From Hypoxylon rubiginosum (lineage: Eukaryota > Ascomycota > Sordariomycetes > Xylariales > Hypoxylaceae), in contig CADCXA010000010.1 in assembly GCA_902806565.1 (NCBI GenBank), positions 372,001 to 436,000 of the forward strand: DNA of 64,000 nucleotides. Reading direction: 5' to 3'. Made by a program: the position numbers and the translations under genes. Below the pieces are notes generated by a model. It worked only from the letters and a program-made list of their open reading frames with translations. It was not told the origin of the DNA and ran no database searches. Positions 32,938-44,442 of this stretch are shown in pieces. The stretch's first letter is position 1; every line of letters begins with the position of its first letter.

Positions 32938-34350
32938 ATGGACTTCGTACCTACCCACCCAAAACCTGACTCCTGTGGAACACCACTACCTCGACACCTA
33001 GTACTCAACATGGTGCGTATTTCCCTCTCCTGATCGTCCAACCTTTTTTATGCTCTTCCCGGCTTGTGCTAACAATTCTGTTTAACTACCTTTTAGTATA
33101 TCTTCCAGGAGGGCTCTGTAGAGGGGAAGGGAGATAATACCAGCCTTGCCGCTTTTGTCGGCGCCGTCGTCGTACGCGATCTTGCGAACAACATATTAGG
33201 CCCAAAGAGAATAGGAAACATCTAACAGTCAACGTGCGTGCGATATGTCAGAGTCGCTTTCCACTCTAGCCCGGATCCCCTCACTAGCTCTATCACTAAG
33301 ACCATGGTCATCACAACGGCGCCATCATCGCCAACGCGGCCCCAAGGGTCCTGGTGAGCATTTCTAATGCCCAGGACGTCGAGATAAGAGGAGACACGAC
33401 CTTATTCGCTCTTCTGGCATTAGAATTCCTGCGAGTGTCCGAGAAGCTCGTTAACGAGAAGACACAACCCCAGACCATCATTGAGAGCTATCGGATAGTA
33501 AATCAGGCCGCGCCGCAGGCCTTGAAGAACTTGGTGGTGGATCACAGCAAGAACCCTGAGGTACTTAAGAACTTGCTTGTTATCGCGCGCACGACGCCGA
33601 GCTCCAAGGTGCTCGCCTAAGATAGGAACGTCTCTACTAAGCTAGGCATCGAACCAGTGCCATAGTTGCATAGATCCTCGGATCTCAGTTATATGTGTCC
33701 ATATCATCAATAAAGCCGGCGGCAAGCTGAGGACACCGCACCTGGACTAGGGGTTTATTGACAAGAACTTCGAAGCAAGCATGTTCGTGGACACGGACAA
33801 GGCTAGGATATTCGGCGCAACCTCCAAGCACTTAATCACTACGCCATGTAGGTAGGCGCTATCGGAGCTCTTAGCCGATGCCGGCATCATGCTTATGGAG
33901 CACGCTGGCTTCGACTGGATTGAGGGCCTGGCTTCGGTCACGGGCGGCGAGATCACGCCTGGGTTCGATCATCTAGAGTAGGTGAAGTTATGCCACTGTG
34001 ACCCCATTGAGGATGTCTTTATCGGCGAAGATAGACTTATCAAAGTATCGGGCGTGGCCCCGGGCCAGTCTGCACTATGGTCCTACGGGGCACCACTGGA
34101 TAGCTGTTAGACGAGGTATAACATTCGCCACATGACTCCCCCAGACCGCTAGGGAGCTTGAAAATTGCGCTAGGCAGTGGATGCATGATGGTACAACGCG
34201 TGGCGACTCGAGCAGAGGGCAAGAAGCGGATTACCTTACCGTTCTTCGTGATGATTAGTATGGCCAACAACGCAGAAATGAATTCAAGCGATATCGTGGT
34301 AAGGATGTGCACAATCGCCAACAGCGGCGCGGGCGTCTCTGCTAACTAAA
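32938..34350 (+). pseudogene. CCT-beta (TCP-1 chaperonin subunit 2) pseudogene
   Basis: A broken copy of an essential cytosolic chaperonin subunit. Recognisable blocks, in order and in changing frames: EGKGDNTSLAAFVGAVVVRD with LGPKRIGNI (33.12-33.23 kb); QDVEIRGDTTLFALLALEFL, TQPQTIIESYRI and DHSKNPEVLKNLLVIARTT (33.37-33.6 kb); a middle block around 33.7-34.0 kb with GFDWIEGLASVTGGEI and HCDPIEDVFIGED; and TRAEGKKRITLPFFVMI near 34.2 kb, where the family has the TLGGGCAE region. The ATP motif GDGTTS has become RGDTTL. An upstream exon and an intron (GTGCGT…TTTTAG) may remain at 32938-33099, so this is a duplicated gene rather than a processed copy. The working gene must lie elsewhere. Confidence 0.8.
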
Positions 34351-34379
34351 ATCCTAGATTTCATGCACCACACCGACCG

Positions 34380-35563
34380 TTTTGGCCTCAGCGCTTTAGC
34401 GGAACCGTTCGAAAGAATACGGAGTGATCGACTGAGCTTGTCCCGGTCCGAGAGATGCGGCCTTCGTACACCCCACGGGCCGCAGCTGGGTCGAGGGTAA
34501 GTCTACACGCTACCGATATAGGCAGTGCGTTATTATGCATCCTAACACTATGGTGCTTCTTCCTGTGCTGCAGATTACCGGTCATATCTGCTCTCGGCGA
34601 GCGCATGCGCCGGTATTCCCTCGGCAAAGTCGTCGCGAATAAAAACCCCAAGGTCAAGGAGGGCGGCATGGCCATAGCCTTCACCGGCTGGACCGAGTTT
34701 GCAATTGTAGATGGCGAGTATGTCCAGGCGATCGACCTACCCAAGGGTACCAGGGTCACCGACGCGCCGGCAGCAGCTGGTGAGTCCACCTAGTTTTATC
34801 CTTCCCTCCCCTCTAGGCTCTGACGAGAACAGGGCTGGTGGGGACTGCGGCGTACTTCGGATTAAAATACCTTGGACGACCCAAGGCTGGTTAGGTGAGG
34901 TTGTTGTCGTTTCCGGGGCCGTGAGTGCAACAGGGTTAGTCGTGGGCCAGATATGCAAGATCAAGGGGTGCCACGTGGTCGGCGTTGCGGATTCGGACAG
35001 TAAATGCGAAATACCCCGAGAGCTCGGCTTGGATGTTGCGCTTAGCCCAACTTCATCGACGTCGTGTGGACGGCAAGAGTAAGTGGCTTATATCCGTGTT
35101 TTAGGTATTGACTTTTCCGTCTGTCTCTAGCCCCTATTTTTGGCATGTTTTAGCCATCAGGGTCTGATAGCCAAGTTCGTCTGGGTCTGGCTGCCAATGA
35201 AATACATTTAACCGAAGCTGACAGGATATGACGCCCGATCAGGCCGCGACGCGTGCGCTCTTCATAATGTGCGGCAGCATCGGCGCGTACAATAACGCGG
35301 GACATAAGTCAGTAAGCATCCAGAACCTATTCCGGGTAACTGTGCAGCGCATCTACATGGAAGGCTTCATCTTCCTCGATTATATGAACGAGATCCCTAA
35401 GGCGGTGCAGGCGTTAGGCCAATGGCTCGTCGAGGGCAACATCAAACGCAAGGAGACTATCGTCAAAGGCGGCCTCAAGGTGGCGGAGCATGCAGTTGGT
35501 GACCTGTTTACAGGTAAGTATACGGGAAAGCTCTTCGTAGAGATCAAGCCGCACGATAAATAG
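34380..35563 (+). pseudogene. MDR-family NADPH-dependent oxidoreductase pseudogene (prostaglandin-reductase-like)
   Basis: Medium-chain dehydrogenase/reductase of the zinc-free PTGR/leukotriene-B4-dehydrogenase-like group. Blocks seen: YSLGKVVANKNPKVKEGG and FTGWTEFAIVDGEYVQ (34.61-34.73 kb); VVVSGAVSATGLVVGQICKI with CHVVGVADSD (34.9-35.0 kb), the nucleotide-binding AxxGxxG-type loop with the first Gly changed to Ser; and the C-terminal block 35228-35563 (RIYMEGFIFLDYMNEIPKAV, GKLFVEIKP). Frames change between blocks and the region between 35040 and 35220 is damaged. It directly follows the chaperonin remnant on the same strand. Confidence 0.8.
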
Positions 35564-36137
35564 GAATGGAAGCTGAGCTACTACCTAAGGTACGTGACGC
35601 TTGGTGTTGATTTGCTCACTCGGTTCCAGGCTGACAGGCAGTGTCGTTAGGGCGAATGGCACCTCAGAATCACCTTTACTTTCTATATTTATATTCTACA
35701 ATCTAGTACTGCTATCCTATGTTCCTCTCGGGAGGCTTACCAGTTACCTCATACATAACTTTCCCCTAGTGAATGCCTATACTACCAGTAAGCAACCCCT
35801 ATATCTTATACATGTAGATAGGGGCTATATGCAAATAGGGGCAAGTACAATGATTCACTTCGTACCTACCCCCCAAGTTCGATTCGAAGAGATATTTTAT
35901 GATTCTCTCTAGTGGTATGTATTATTGTGCCGTTGCTTAACTCTTACTAGTAATAAGAGCTCTGTCCCTAGCTATTGAAACATTAGGCGTATAAGATATG
36001 TCGAATGTTCTCTAGCGGCGGTCACCTTCGACCCTTGGGCATGTGAGCCCAATTGGCATTTGACCACACCTGGATGGCTGCACACTTTACAACGACTTCT
36101 TCGTCATTGAGCTTGCTAGGAGAGCCGCCATCCTTAG
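35564..36137. other. No gene seen
   Basis: AT-leaning spacer with short TAGGGGC/CCCCTA words at 35790-35850. Nothing recognisable. Confidence 0.4.
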
Positions 36138-36139
36138 CT

Positions 36140-36960
36140 ATCCTTTGTTGCCACCCTTACACCTACTTTCCCACACGACAGACGGTTTCGGTCGAGCTAC
36201 CAGGCTAACTTCCTGTGGTACCAAGCAAAGTCTCCGTGTCTCGTCCGGGTGGCTAGGTAGTGGTGTAGTGCCGTTCTTCGTAGGTATGTCAATACCTCGT
36301 GAGATGTAAGGTCGTACCATGTATTCCATTCATACGTCCTGGAGAGCTTCTCGCTGGCTATTCCCCACCGATCGTCACGGGCATCTCTGGTATATCTTCT
36401 GCCTATGGACTCGATGCCATACGTAGTGGCCGTGAATTCCTCGTCTATCTCAGGGAGCTTGGAGCCCTGCTTAGCTAGTTGGTCCGCTAGCTCGTTTCCC
36501 TCGACACCACGGTGCCCTGGGACTCCACTTGACAGTGACGTCCATTTTCTCGGCGGCCGCATAGAACTTAAGATATGCCCACTGTGAAGAGTTCGCCAGG
36601 TTCCCTCTGAGCCCCCAGATGGCTCCTGTGTTGTCGAGATATACCCATATTTTTCGTTGGTGTAGTTCGAGTGACTCTGTAGAGACTCGTTCGAGGCCCT
36701 TCCAGGCCCCTACAACCTCGGCGTCGAAGACAATCGAGCAAGGATCTAGGCGACCCTTGCCTGTGCTAAGGAGTTCTTTGTTCTGGTATACGGCGAAGCC
36801 ATATCTCACGTTGTCCCTCCCCTACGAGCCGTCTAAAAAGACGAGCACATCCGTGCTGGGGAGCGCTGGATACCATGCCCTGAAGGCTATGGTTGCCTGT
36901 TCTTTGGCCAAGTCTTCCATTAAGTCCGTTTGAGCCCGTGGGGTAGCGAGGTGCCGAGAG
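36140..36960 (-). mobile_element. LINE (Tad-type) 3' fragment: RNase H domain
   Basis: The minus strand reads LAKEQATIAFRAWYPALPST, then VFLDGS with a stop (TAG), then RYGFAVYQNKELLSTG, FDAEVVGAWKGLERV, VYLDNTGAIWGLRGN and, after a frame change near 36510, PGHRGVEGNELADQLAKQGS. The four RNase H acids (D, E, D, D) are visible. The end reads HHYLATRTRHGDFAWYH, as in the 3' part of fungal LINE ORF2. Reverse transcriptase and endonuclease are absent, so this is a truncated dead copy. Confidence 0.8.
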
Positions 36961-37199
36961 CAGCGGACGTTATACTATTGGCAATCTCCTAGCAGTTGTC
37001 TGCACTTTGGTACGGACTCTCTGAAGCTCTCCCGTGCCCCTAGGTTAGGACTTACAAGATATACCTTAGGAAGAGGTATCTACCTGGTGGAACTAGGATG
37101 TGTTCAATCATTAGACCATTTATAATACGTTTATTATTAGAATAAATAGGATTAAATGATTTAATGTCCTTCCGAATTACTTTGAATATTACGGAACCG

Positions 37200-38010
37200 T
37201 TTCCTCTTGTACCTCACCGTTATGATGGCATTATATACAAAGATAATGCAAAATCCAAGAACAATCAGGACAGCCACGGCAAGAGGACCTACGATGGAGA
37301 AGACGGTAAAGTCGTACGACGCCGACTGAAAGGACGGTCCTCCGCGAGAGCATCAGTCGCCAACCCCACCTGCATGGCCGTCAAGACAATGGCGATATAT
37401 ACAGTTGCCGAAGCCAGCCACGCGAAGCTGTCGTGAAAGAAGTCTCCGTATTGCTGCCAGTACGAAAGGTAGCCACGCATGACAGCGCCTTGCGAAAGGC
37501 GATATAATATATTGAGCCGGCCTAATCGGAGCTCACCATAGAGGAATCGCGTGTCGACTTTGGCGTGGATATGCTCCATACCGAGTTCCTCAATAAAACC
37601 TCTCCAAGCCACTCATTCGACCTGGTGCGGGAGCAGGTGTTTTTCTTTGGCGGTCAAGAAGTCCGTTCTCGTAACAGATGAGCCCGGCGTACGAGAAAAG
37701 GAAGCCGAGCGCACATCGCCAGAGTATCTCGCCAGGATCGTGGGAACAGTGGCAACGCGGCTTACAAGCGAGGTGATCGCACCAGAAACAGGGCTCGAGG
37801 AGGAATGGTAGGAGGGGTTTAAGAAATATTCGATCGGGTGTCCAGACAAGATGAAGATCCATCTGCTCCGCGATAACAACGTCCCGACCGAGTAGCAATT
37901 GATGGTGCAGCGGCATAGGCCGTCCTGCGCCACTCCACAAGTGTATTAAGTCGACCTGGTCGACCCACGCTTAGCTCTTTCTCGAGAAAGGAGGTACTGT
38001 GTAAGGTCAT
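37200..38010 (-). pseudogene. Fungal membrane protein of unknown function, broken
   Basis: Read in three minus-strand frames: HQLLLGRDVVIAEQMDLHLV then FLKPLLPFLLEP (37.9-37.8 kb); WRCALGFLFSYAGLI with KEKHLLPHQVE (37.72-37.6 kb); and YGELRLGRLNILYRLSQGA, FFHDSFAWLASATVYIAIVL and TAMQVGLATDAL (37.54-37.35 kb), which gives one clear membrane segment. From memory this resembles a common fungal family (perhaps DUF6601); function unknown. Frameshifts separate the blocks, and the last transmembrane segment is damaged. Confidence 0.6.
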
Positions 38011-38342
38011 CGAGTTTCGGCCGGGCGGGATTATCTGCTATGCGGTACGATGCAGGGAGAAGCGATGGGAGCTGTGCATCGGTCGGTTCAGATGTGTCGG
38101 TTTGATTGTACGCCGTACTTTCTAAAAGCCGAACGGAAAATGGAGGTGCCTGCGTGTTGACTCAGTCCTGTTTACAAATACCGGTAATGGTGGACGAAAA
38201 GAAGTACTACTTGATTGCTTGGTGACCCAATAACCTTAACTGTTCGCGTCCTCATTCCAAGTTTCCCTACCGATACGGGGACTACGAAAAAGGTGAAAAT
38301 AGGTATCGACTACGTTGGCAACGTGCCTGTGCCTAAGGAAAT

Positions 38343-38478
38343 GGCTTTTGATTGGTAGTGGTCTAGATGCGTTATAATAAGATCAGTGCGTTGGTGACCT
38401 ATATTGTACCTAGGTACCTACCAACGCATTGATTTGATGATCTCATAGCACATTTAGCTCATTAATCAATCAAAAGCC
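38343..38478. mobile_element. 136-bp fold-back element (MITE-like)
   Basis: The outer arms are GGCTTTTGATTG (38343-38354) and CAATCAAAAGCC (38467-38478), an exact 12-bp inverted repeat. Further in, TGCGTTGGT pairs with ACCAACGCA. The centre is TACCTAGGTACC. The whole sequence folds on itself with mismatches. It is a different family from the CTTGCGCGGG elements. Confidence 0.7.
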
Positions 38479-39489
38479 GATATCTTTTTCGACGACAATT
38501 GAACCCTCGTTAAAATTACGAAACTCGGGCATATCTGGCCAGTATTTAATACTATTAAAACGGCCTCTAGCATTTCTTGAGTTGATCGTCCTGTTGTGGT
38601 TGAGCTAATAGCGAAGGATAGACAAAGGCCTGGAACCTAATGTACCTGATCTTTCGCCAACCTCCCACGTCAATACAACCTTGCCAATGCCACACAATAT
38701 TTCGATTTGCTGGTAAACTTGTTATCCTAGCTTGTGTAACAGTTATTTCTTATAGTTTCAATATGAGTACCGACCATATGCCCGAATTTGTGAAGAGTAT
38801 TGTCCGGGGTCTCAAGTGACTTCGTAAAGCCACAATGACCTTCCGGCGAGCGTCCTCGCCCCCGGCTGCCTCCTTGCGGACTTGATCCAAAGCCGCTTCC
38901 ATTGCTGTGGTGAGAATCTAATAGTTCAATGCAAAACATATAGAATACTCTCGAGAATGGCCGCAATAGTTAAATCAAATGGCCAGTTTTGATTAGCATG
39001 GAAAGGAAGTATTTAATACCTAGACCCAGTGCCCCCAACTTTCTGCACCTTTCTAAGCTCGGCTATAATGATAATAGTCCGTTATCTTGGTCGCATAAAT
39101 ACGCGTGATGCGTATTGCCAGCGCACCCTTGGGGTACATTTGTAAGGCGCCTAGGCTGCGCGGTGTCTCTATACCCGTGGCGTGTGACTACCACTACCCC
39201 AAGGCTCGCGTTACGACACAGTGTCCGATGCAGCTGCTACCCCCGGCCTGTGCTCATGTTGGTATTGACAGGATGATGATCTATCTATCATATATTATTT
39301 TTTTTTTCTTTTTCATGCACGCCTATGGTAGATGCGTCCTTCGTAGCTGGTCGAATAAGGGTTGGTAGAGCACGCACTCTAGCTGTGCCGCGTAGGATAG
39401 AATCAATGGAAGGATCCGCGAGGTACTATGTACAAGTCTCTTGCTGCCTCCCGACAAAATAATGGGCGTCCTTGCTTAATATTCCCTCG

Positions 39490-39520
39490 TACTTACGCGG
39501 GTTGAACACACCCAGCCCCC
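39490..39520 (+). repeat. Solo end of the CTTGCGCGGG terminal-repeat family
   Basis: TACTTACGCGGGTTGAACAC then ACCCAGCCCCCC: one change (G to A) in the terminal part. No inverted partner nearby. Confidence 0.7.
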
Positions 39521-39608
39521 CCCCTCTTTTAATGTTATAGGGGAGACCCTTGAGCAACATCAGTCTCTAATGTGGGGTGTTATTTCATAATGACTGTAAC
39601 AATAGGAA

Positions 39609-41396
39609 TGGCGTGGATAGATAGTTGGCCCCTGGTGGCCCTGGCTGCCGTAGGCCTTTACTTGCTGCAGCGAGTTGCCTCGGCTGCTCTGCGCAGCAAC
39701 ACCAAGGAGAGTGAGCTATGGGCTAAGCTCAACGCCATCGGTGTTGCTTCTGGCGGCCTATTCCCCTGGGGTCGAGCCATCGCGGCGTCCATCATCTCCA
39801 CCAGAACGTTCGCAAATAAGGGATATGCCAAGTTCTGTAAGGCTCTTAATCGACCTTACGCACTTCCTACTACCTGGACGGCAAGGCTGTTGTGGTAGTG
39901 CCGCCTTCGCAGATGCGTCAGCTGCTCACCAGGCCGGACAAGCAGGCCGACAGCGAGATTACCAACATCCCAGGCCTGGTCGAGACAGTCCAGATGCCGT
40001 TTGTGATTAGCGACCCAAACATTTATTAGAATACCATCTACTTCGACGTGGTGCGCAGGAAGATGACCAAGAAGGATGCGTCTCCTCGCTTCAATTACGG
40101 AGGAGGAGGTTGGCCTTGCCTACGAGGACATCTGGGGTACATCCGAGGAGTGGAAGACCATCAACGACTAGGATGCCTGTGGACAAGTTATTACCCGTCT
40201 GCCCGTACGGCTCAGCGCATCTTGATGGTCTTGCCGCTGGGTCGCGACGAGAAGCTGCTTGAAACGTCGCGATTATAATATGCTAGTTCTGTTCTGGTAG
40301 GAGACGCCATGATAAATTGCTTCCCTCCGTCTCTCAGAAAGTTCGTCGGTCCCATAGTAGCGCTCCGGGCTATGCCCGGTGCGTGAACATGCTTGTGCCC
40401 ATCGTCAATGAGCGACTACGCATATTTAGCGCGCCCAGACATGATGAAAATATGCCCGTAAGTCGCGTTTTATTCACATTTTATTGATTTATGGATCGCA
40501 TCACGACGCGACCCAAAATGGCGTCTTTCTCAATTCCATCGCTTCCACTAATCATACACCAATCCAATTAATCTATTACTTTGCTATCTTAAGTTCCAAC
40601 ACAGTTGCGCTTTAGTCACATGCCATACTAAGAAGAGAATGCTATCTAGAATGATTTCTTGCATTGGTTGATTGAGATAGCAGCCAAGGGCGGCCCGGAG
40701 CAGTTAGACGTGACAAGAATTGCTAACCGCTTCGTCGCGCTCATGACACCGCTCATCTTCGCCGCCATCTATGTTTTCGCCTACGCTGTCCTTGACGTCT
40801 ACGGGAGCCCGGACAAGGAAGAGTTTATCAGCGGCCTGCATGCGGAGTGTAAAGAGGTATCAGAAAAACACGCCGGTCTAGGAACGGCAGAGGTCGTGGA
40901 TTCCCCCTGCCGGGTTGACTCAACCATTCGCGAGTCTATGCGCACTTCTGACGTCGCCGTGACCAATCTCTTTCGGGATGTCTCTGCCGGTGAAGTTAAT
41001 CTTAGCCACGGTATCACCGTCACGAAGGGCGTCCGCATGGCGTTCCCCACGCAAAACATCCACCTAGACCCCGAATACTACAAAGACCCCAAAAGGTTCG
41101 ACGCGTTCCGCTTTTCCCAAGGCTTTGAGGGGTTGGACGAGGCTGACCTGCAAGCAAGGGCCCAGGAGCGTGAGCTCCTCGTCACTCCTACTTTGTCCTT
41201 CCCCCCACTTGGATATGGTAGGCATGCTTGCCCAGGGCGATGGTTTGCAGCCCAGACGATGAAGCAGGCTCTCGCCTATATTGTTTTAAACTACGACGTG
41301 GAGATAATCGGGAAGCCAACCACCAGGAAGGCTTTGGTGAATACCATGGTGCCAACCGTGGACGCTAAGATGAGGATTCGGGGGAAGACGCGATGA
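39609..41396 (+). pseudogene. Cytochrome P450 pseudogene 1
   Basis: Membrane-anchored monooxygenase of a secondary-metabolism type. The N-terminal anchor WIDSWPLVALAAVGLYLLQR starts at ATG 39609. KGYAKFCKALNRPYALPT ends in a frameshift near 39890. MRQLLTRPDKQADSEITNIP follows, then a stop at about 40027 in PNIY*NTIYFDVV, then further frame changes before GQVITR and RILMVLPLGRDEKLLE. The C-terminal part 40659-41396 is open: STIRESMR (ExxR), FPTQNIHLDPEYYKDPKRFD and the heme loop FPPLGYGRHACPGRW with its cysteine. It is a paralogue of pseudogene 2 at 56.3-57.6 kb (same heme-loop wording and C-terminal pattern). Confidence 0.85.
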
Positions 41397-42011
41397 ACAT
41401 GTCTGTGGCTGGTCACTTAGAGACTATTTGGACCTAAGTTTCAAGGCCGGGGGAGCAAGCAGGTCAATGGTATCCTTCCTATACCAAGTACTGATCCAGT
41501 GTGGCGATATCTGTGGTGCGGTGAAACTGACTATAACGCCGCGGTAAGAAGATCTCTAGATACAGCTCCTCCTAAGTATGCACAGCTTTTACGTTACTCC
41601 TCTTACCAAAAGGTCAAGATATGAGCTTAAAATTTTACTTCTTGATATGATACCATTTGTAGAGCCTGACTTGCTTTCTGACCCTAACCTCCCCAAACTA
41701 ATATCGAGGTGATCATTTGCGGTACTGCGCCGCAACTACAAGAAATTACAGTAGATATCGATGTGAGCTACAGTAAAATTCGTAATCCACATTTCCTTCC
41801 AATGTTGTGGGTTGACTTGCCATTAGATTGCTGGGCCCTCGTGTCACTATTGGCACCTTCAACTCTTGCCTAATAATAGGATGCCGAGCACGAGAGTCTC
41901 ACAAAGAGCTAGTGTATTTAACTGTAAAAAGGGCGGATGATAGCCTTTAAAAGGCAACTGCCTCGCTATTATCAATTGAATCTAATAATTGAAATATCTA
42001 AACTTAGGTAC
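41397..42011. other. No gene seen
   Basis: AT-rich spacer between two convergent pseudogenes. No transposon end or RNA recognised. Confidence 0.4.
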
Positions 42012-44069
42012 TTAGATACCCCTTGAATTCAATGCGGCCTGCAACTTCTCCGAAAAGCTGGCAACATACTCGGGCCCAATCATGGTGTAATGAGCGCTGC
42101 CAACCTCGTGGAACCGAGGCTCGCTTCGACTAAAGTCATTCCATCTGCTCAGGTGCTCCGTCACCCACGCCTCGCGCGATGGCGCTGCTACCTTCAGGGG
42201 CTCCGCGTGAAAGACGTCGATGGACGGCACGAGCCCCGACGGCTCGTAGTCGACGGCTATGCTCTGCAACCCGTGCGCCACGTCTGCCCAGCGCGCCAGC
42301 TCGCGCGCCCCGAGACCGAGATCGCGCATCCGCGACACTTCGACGGCCTCGAGGATCCAGGCGAGAGCTTCGCTGCGGGTCGCCCTGCGGTATGGGGAGT
42401 TGCTGGGCGCTGCGTACTCTTCGTCGGCAAAGCCGGCGGTGGCGAGGCTTAGGAACTGCGTCAGGTGTAGCAGGCACATGTTTCAGCTAAGCTGCCGCAT
42501 CCGCATCTTGATGTGCGGTAGGAGGTTGAAATTCCCCAAGAAGCCCACCGCCTCTCCTAGCCCGTCGGCTCCGAGCCTCTTGGCTATCCCAAAGGCGAGC
42601 ATCGCACCGTAGCTGTACCCTGCGATCGCGTACGGTCCATGTGGCTGCTTCTGGCGTACCGCCGCCGCCGCATACGTGACCGCTTCGTTGATGTCCGCAA
42701 ACCGGGGTTGACCGGGCTCGAACCCCGTGCACGGAGCACGTATATCGGGCGGTCGTCATCGCTCATGTGTCGGGCCAACCCCACGAAGATGAGAACCTCG
42801 CCGACACCGGGATGGACAAGCCACAGCGGTGTCTTGGTGCCAGAAGAGCGCAGCACAACCACCGCATCGTACTTAGTCTCCGTCACCACAAAGCGACCGG
42901 TGGAGTCGATGTCTTCGCCTCCGTCTTTATCTGCGTCCCCAGGACCAGGGAGAGCATCGGATGGTGCGTCGTCGGGCGGCACTACTTTTAAAGCTCCGGC
43001 CAGAGATCGTACTGTCGGGTGCTTCATGAACACAATAGTAGCCACGGTGATACCGAACCGGGTGTCTAGCCGGTGCTTTAGTCGTATAATGTCCATGGAT
43101 GTGAAGTCGAACTGGAAGAAGTTCGTCTCAGTGCCGACGCTTGCAATGTCTGCGCGTAGCAGAGTCTCTGTCTCATTAAGCGGTTCGCCTGAACTCATCC
43201 ATAGCCATGCGGTGATGTATGACATCATCCTCAAACACACCCGCTTCAAACAGAGCCCGCATCTTGGCTCCTGAAATCTTTCCCAGTGTTGTTAAAGGAA
43301 GCAAGGGGAGACTCTTCGATCCTACGCCGAAGATAACAGGTCGACACGCTGTAGTGACCAGGCTACATGCTTAAGCTGCCTCTAGAGACACCTGTATATC
43401 GGCGGTTACAATCTTGACTCCGTTGATGTTTATAATATCCTTGACCCGGCCTATGAGACTCAGATTCCCCTTGGCGTCTATACTTCCCTCATTACCCGTT
43501 CGAAACCAACCGTCAGAAGTAAAGGCATCAGCGGTAGTAGCCAAGTTGCGATAGTAGTCTTTGAAGACAACGGTGCCGCGGATCTCAAGATGACTGGGTT
43601 GGCAAGGCTCAACAGCTTGCCTGGTCGCGCTATCTATGATGCGCATTTCAATACCTGGCATGCAACATCCGACAGAGGTGGTGCTTCGGCTCTCCTTCAG
43701 ATCTGATCGAGGGCAGTCGGGATTGAAGATGGCACCAGCACAGGTTTCCGTCATGCTGAATCCCGGCGTGATGGTCGTGGGCGATGCACCGTGCTTGGCG
43801 AATAAAGCTGAGGCCGCGGCGCATGTCTGGATATCGTCGGCCTCACCGCCAGATGCGACCATAGTCAAATTAGAGAGATCCCAGTGACGAGACTGAGGCT
43901 CATCGGGTCCATCACATGCCGTGACCAGCTTAGCCAGGAAGAAATTGGGTGCAAAGGAACAAGAGACACAGTGTTTGGATGTGTATCTCGACCAAGCTCG
44001 CCACATGATCAAGGCCGATCTAATTCAGGAACGCGCCGTCTGATGGCAAGGGACGTACAGCATATGTAA
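42012..44069 (-). pseudogene. NRPS-like enzyme (A-T-TE), 5'-truncated and frameshifted
   Basis: Single-module adenylation-thiolation-thioesterase protein of the kind that activates and joins aryl or keto acids. Only the back half of the A domain is left (44012-43371): NLTMVASGGEADD, PGFSMTETCAGAIFNP, GWFRTGNEGSID and GRVKDIININGVKI. The T domain has its serine in FFQFDFTSMDIIRLK (43249-43060). The TE begins PLWLVHPGVGEVLIFVGLA, keeps a GYSYGA nucleophile elbow near 42615 and ends with the EVGSAHYTMIGPEY histidine block before the stop at 42012. There is a frame change near 43370, another in the TE, and a TGA at about 42486 where tryptophan is likely. The missing first part of the A domain means the gene cannot work. 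Confidence 0.85.
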
Positions 44070-44266
44070 GTAGCTCACAAGCGCGATGACAAGGCCAATG
44101 TCCTGCGACTCCTGCTTCAATTCCACGTACCTAAGTTGTTCTGTCCAAACTACCGAGGGTAGACCCGACCTGCCAGGTATATTCTATCATTTTCCACCCC
44201 CACCCCTGGGACGCGGGCTGTTCGCACACATCGACCATATACCTAATGTATGTACTTTATGCAACA

Positions 44267-44321
44267 GGGGGTGAGTTTAAAAGGTTGCAATGTAATAATA
44301 TTACCTCAACCCGCGCAAGTA
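44267..44321 (-). repeat. CTTGCGCGGG-family end interrupted by about 30 bp
   Basis: GGGGGTGAGTT is followed by about 30 foreign AT-rich bases and then AACCCGCGCAAGTA. In the complete element these two pieces adjoin (GGGTGAGTTCAACCCGCGCA). The copy was therefore split by a small insertion. Confidence 0.6.
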
Positions 44322-44442
44322 AAATCAAATATTTGATAAAAATCTAGTTATATAATCATAGAAATTCTCTTTTTTATTTAATTTTTATCATCAATATCTT
44401 ACTTTCCTTGACACATCTTACCCAATTCTTAAGTTTTAAGCC

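Larger units (their letters stand above)
38011..39571. other. Intergenic with a fold-back element and a solo transposon end
   Basis: No gene recognised. It contains the 136-bp fold-back at 38343-38478 and a terminal repeat at 39490-39520. The rest is AT-rich, with a T-run near 39300. Confidence 0.4.

Noticed and set aside
42136..42612. Several overlapping Arg/Ala-rich ORFs on both strands
   Set aside because: They are shadows of the thioesterase domain in a GC-rich stretch.
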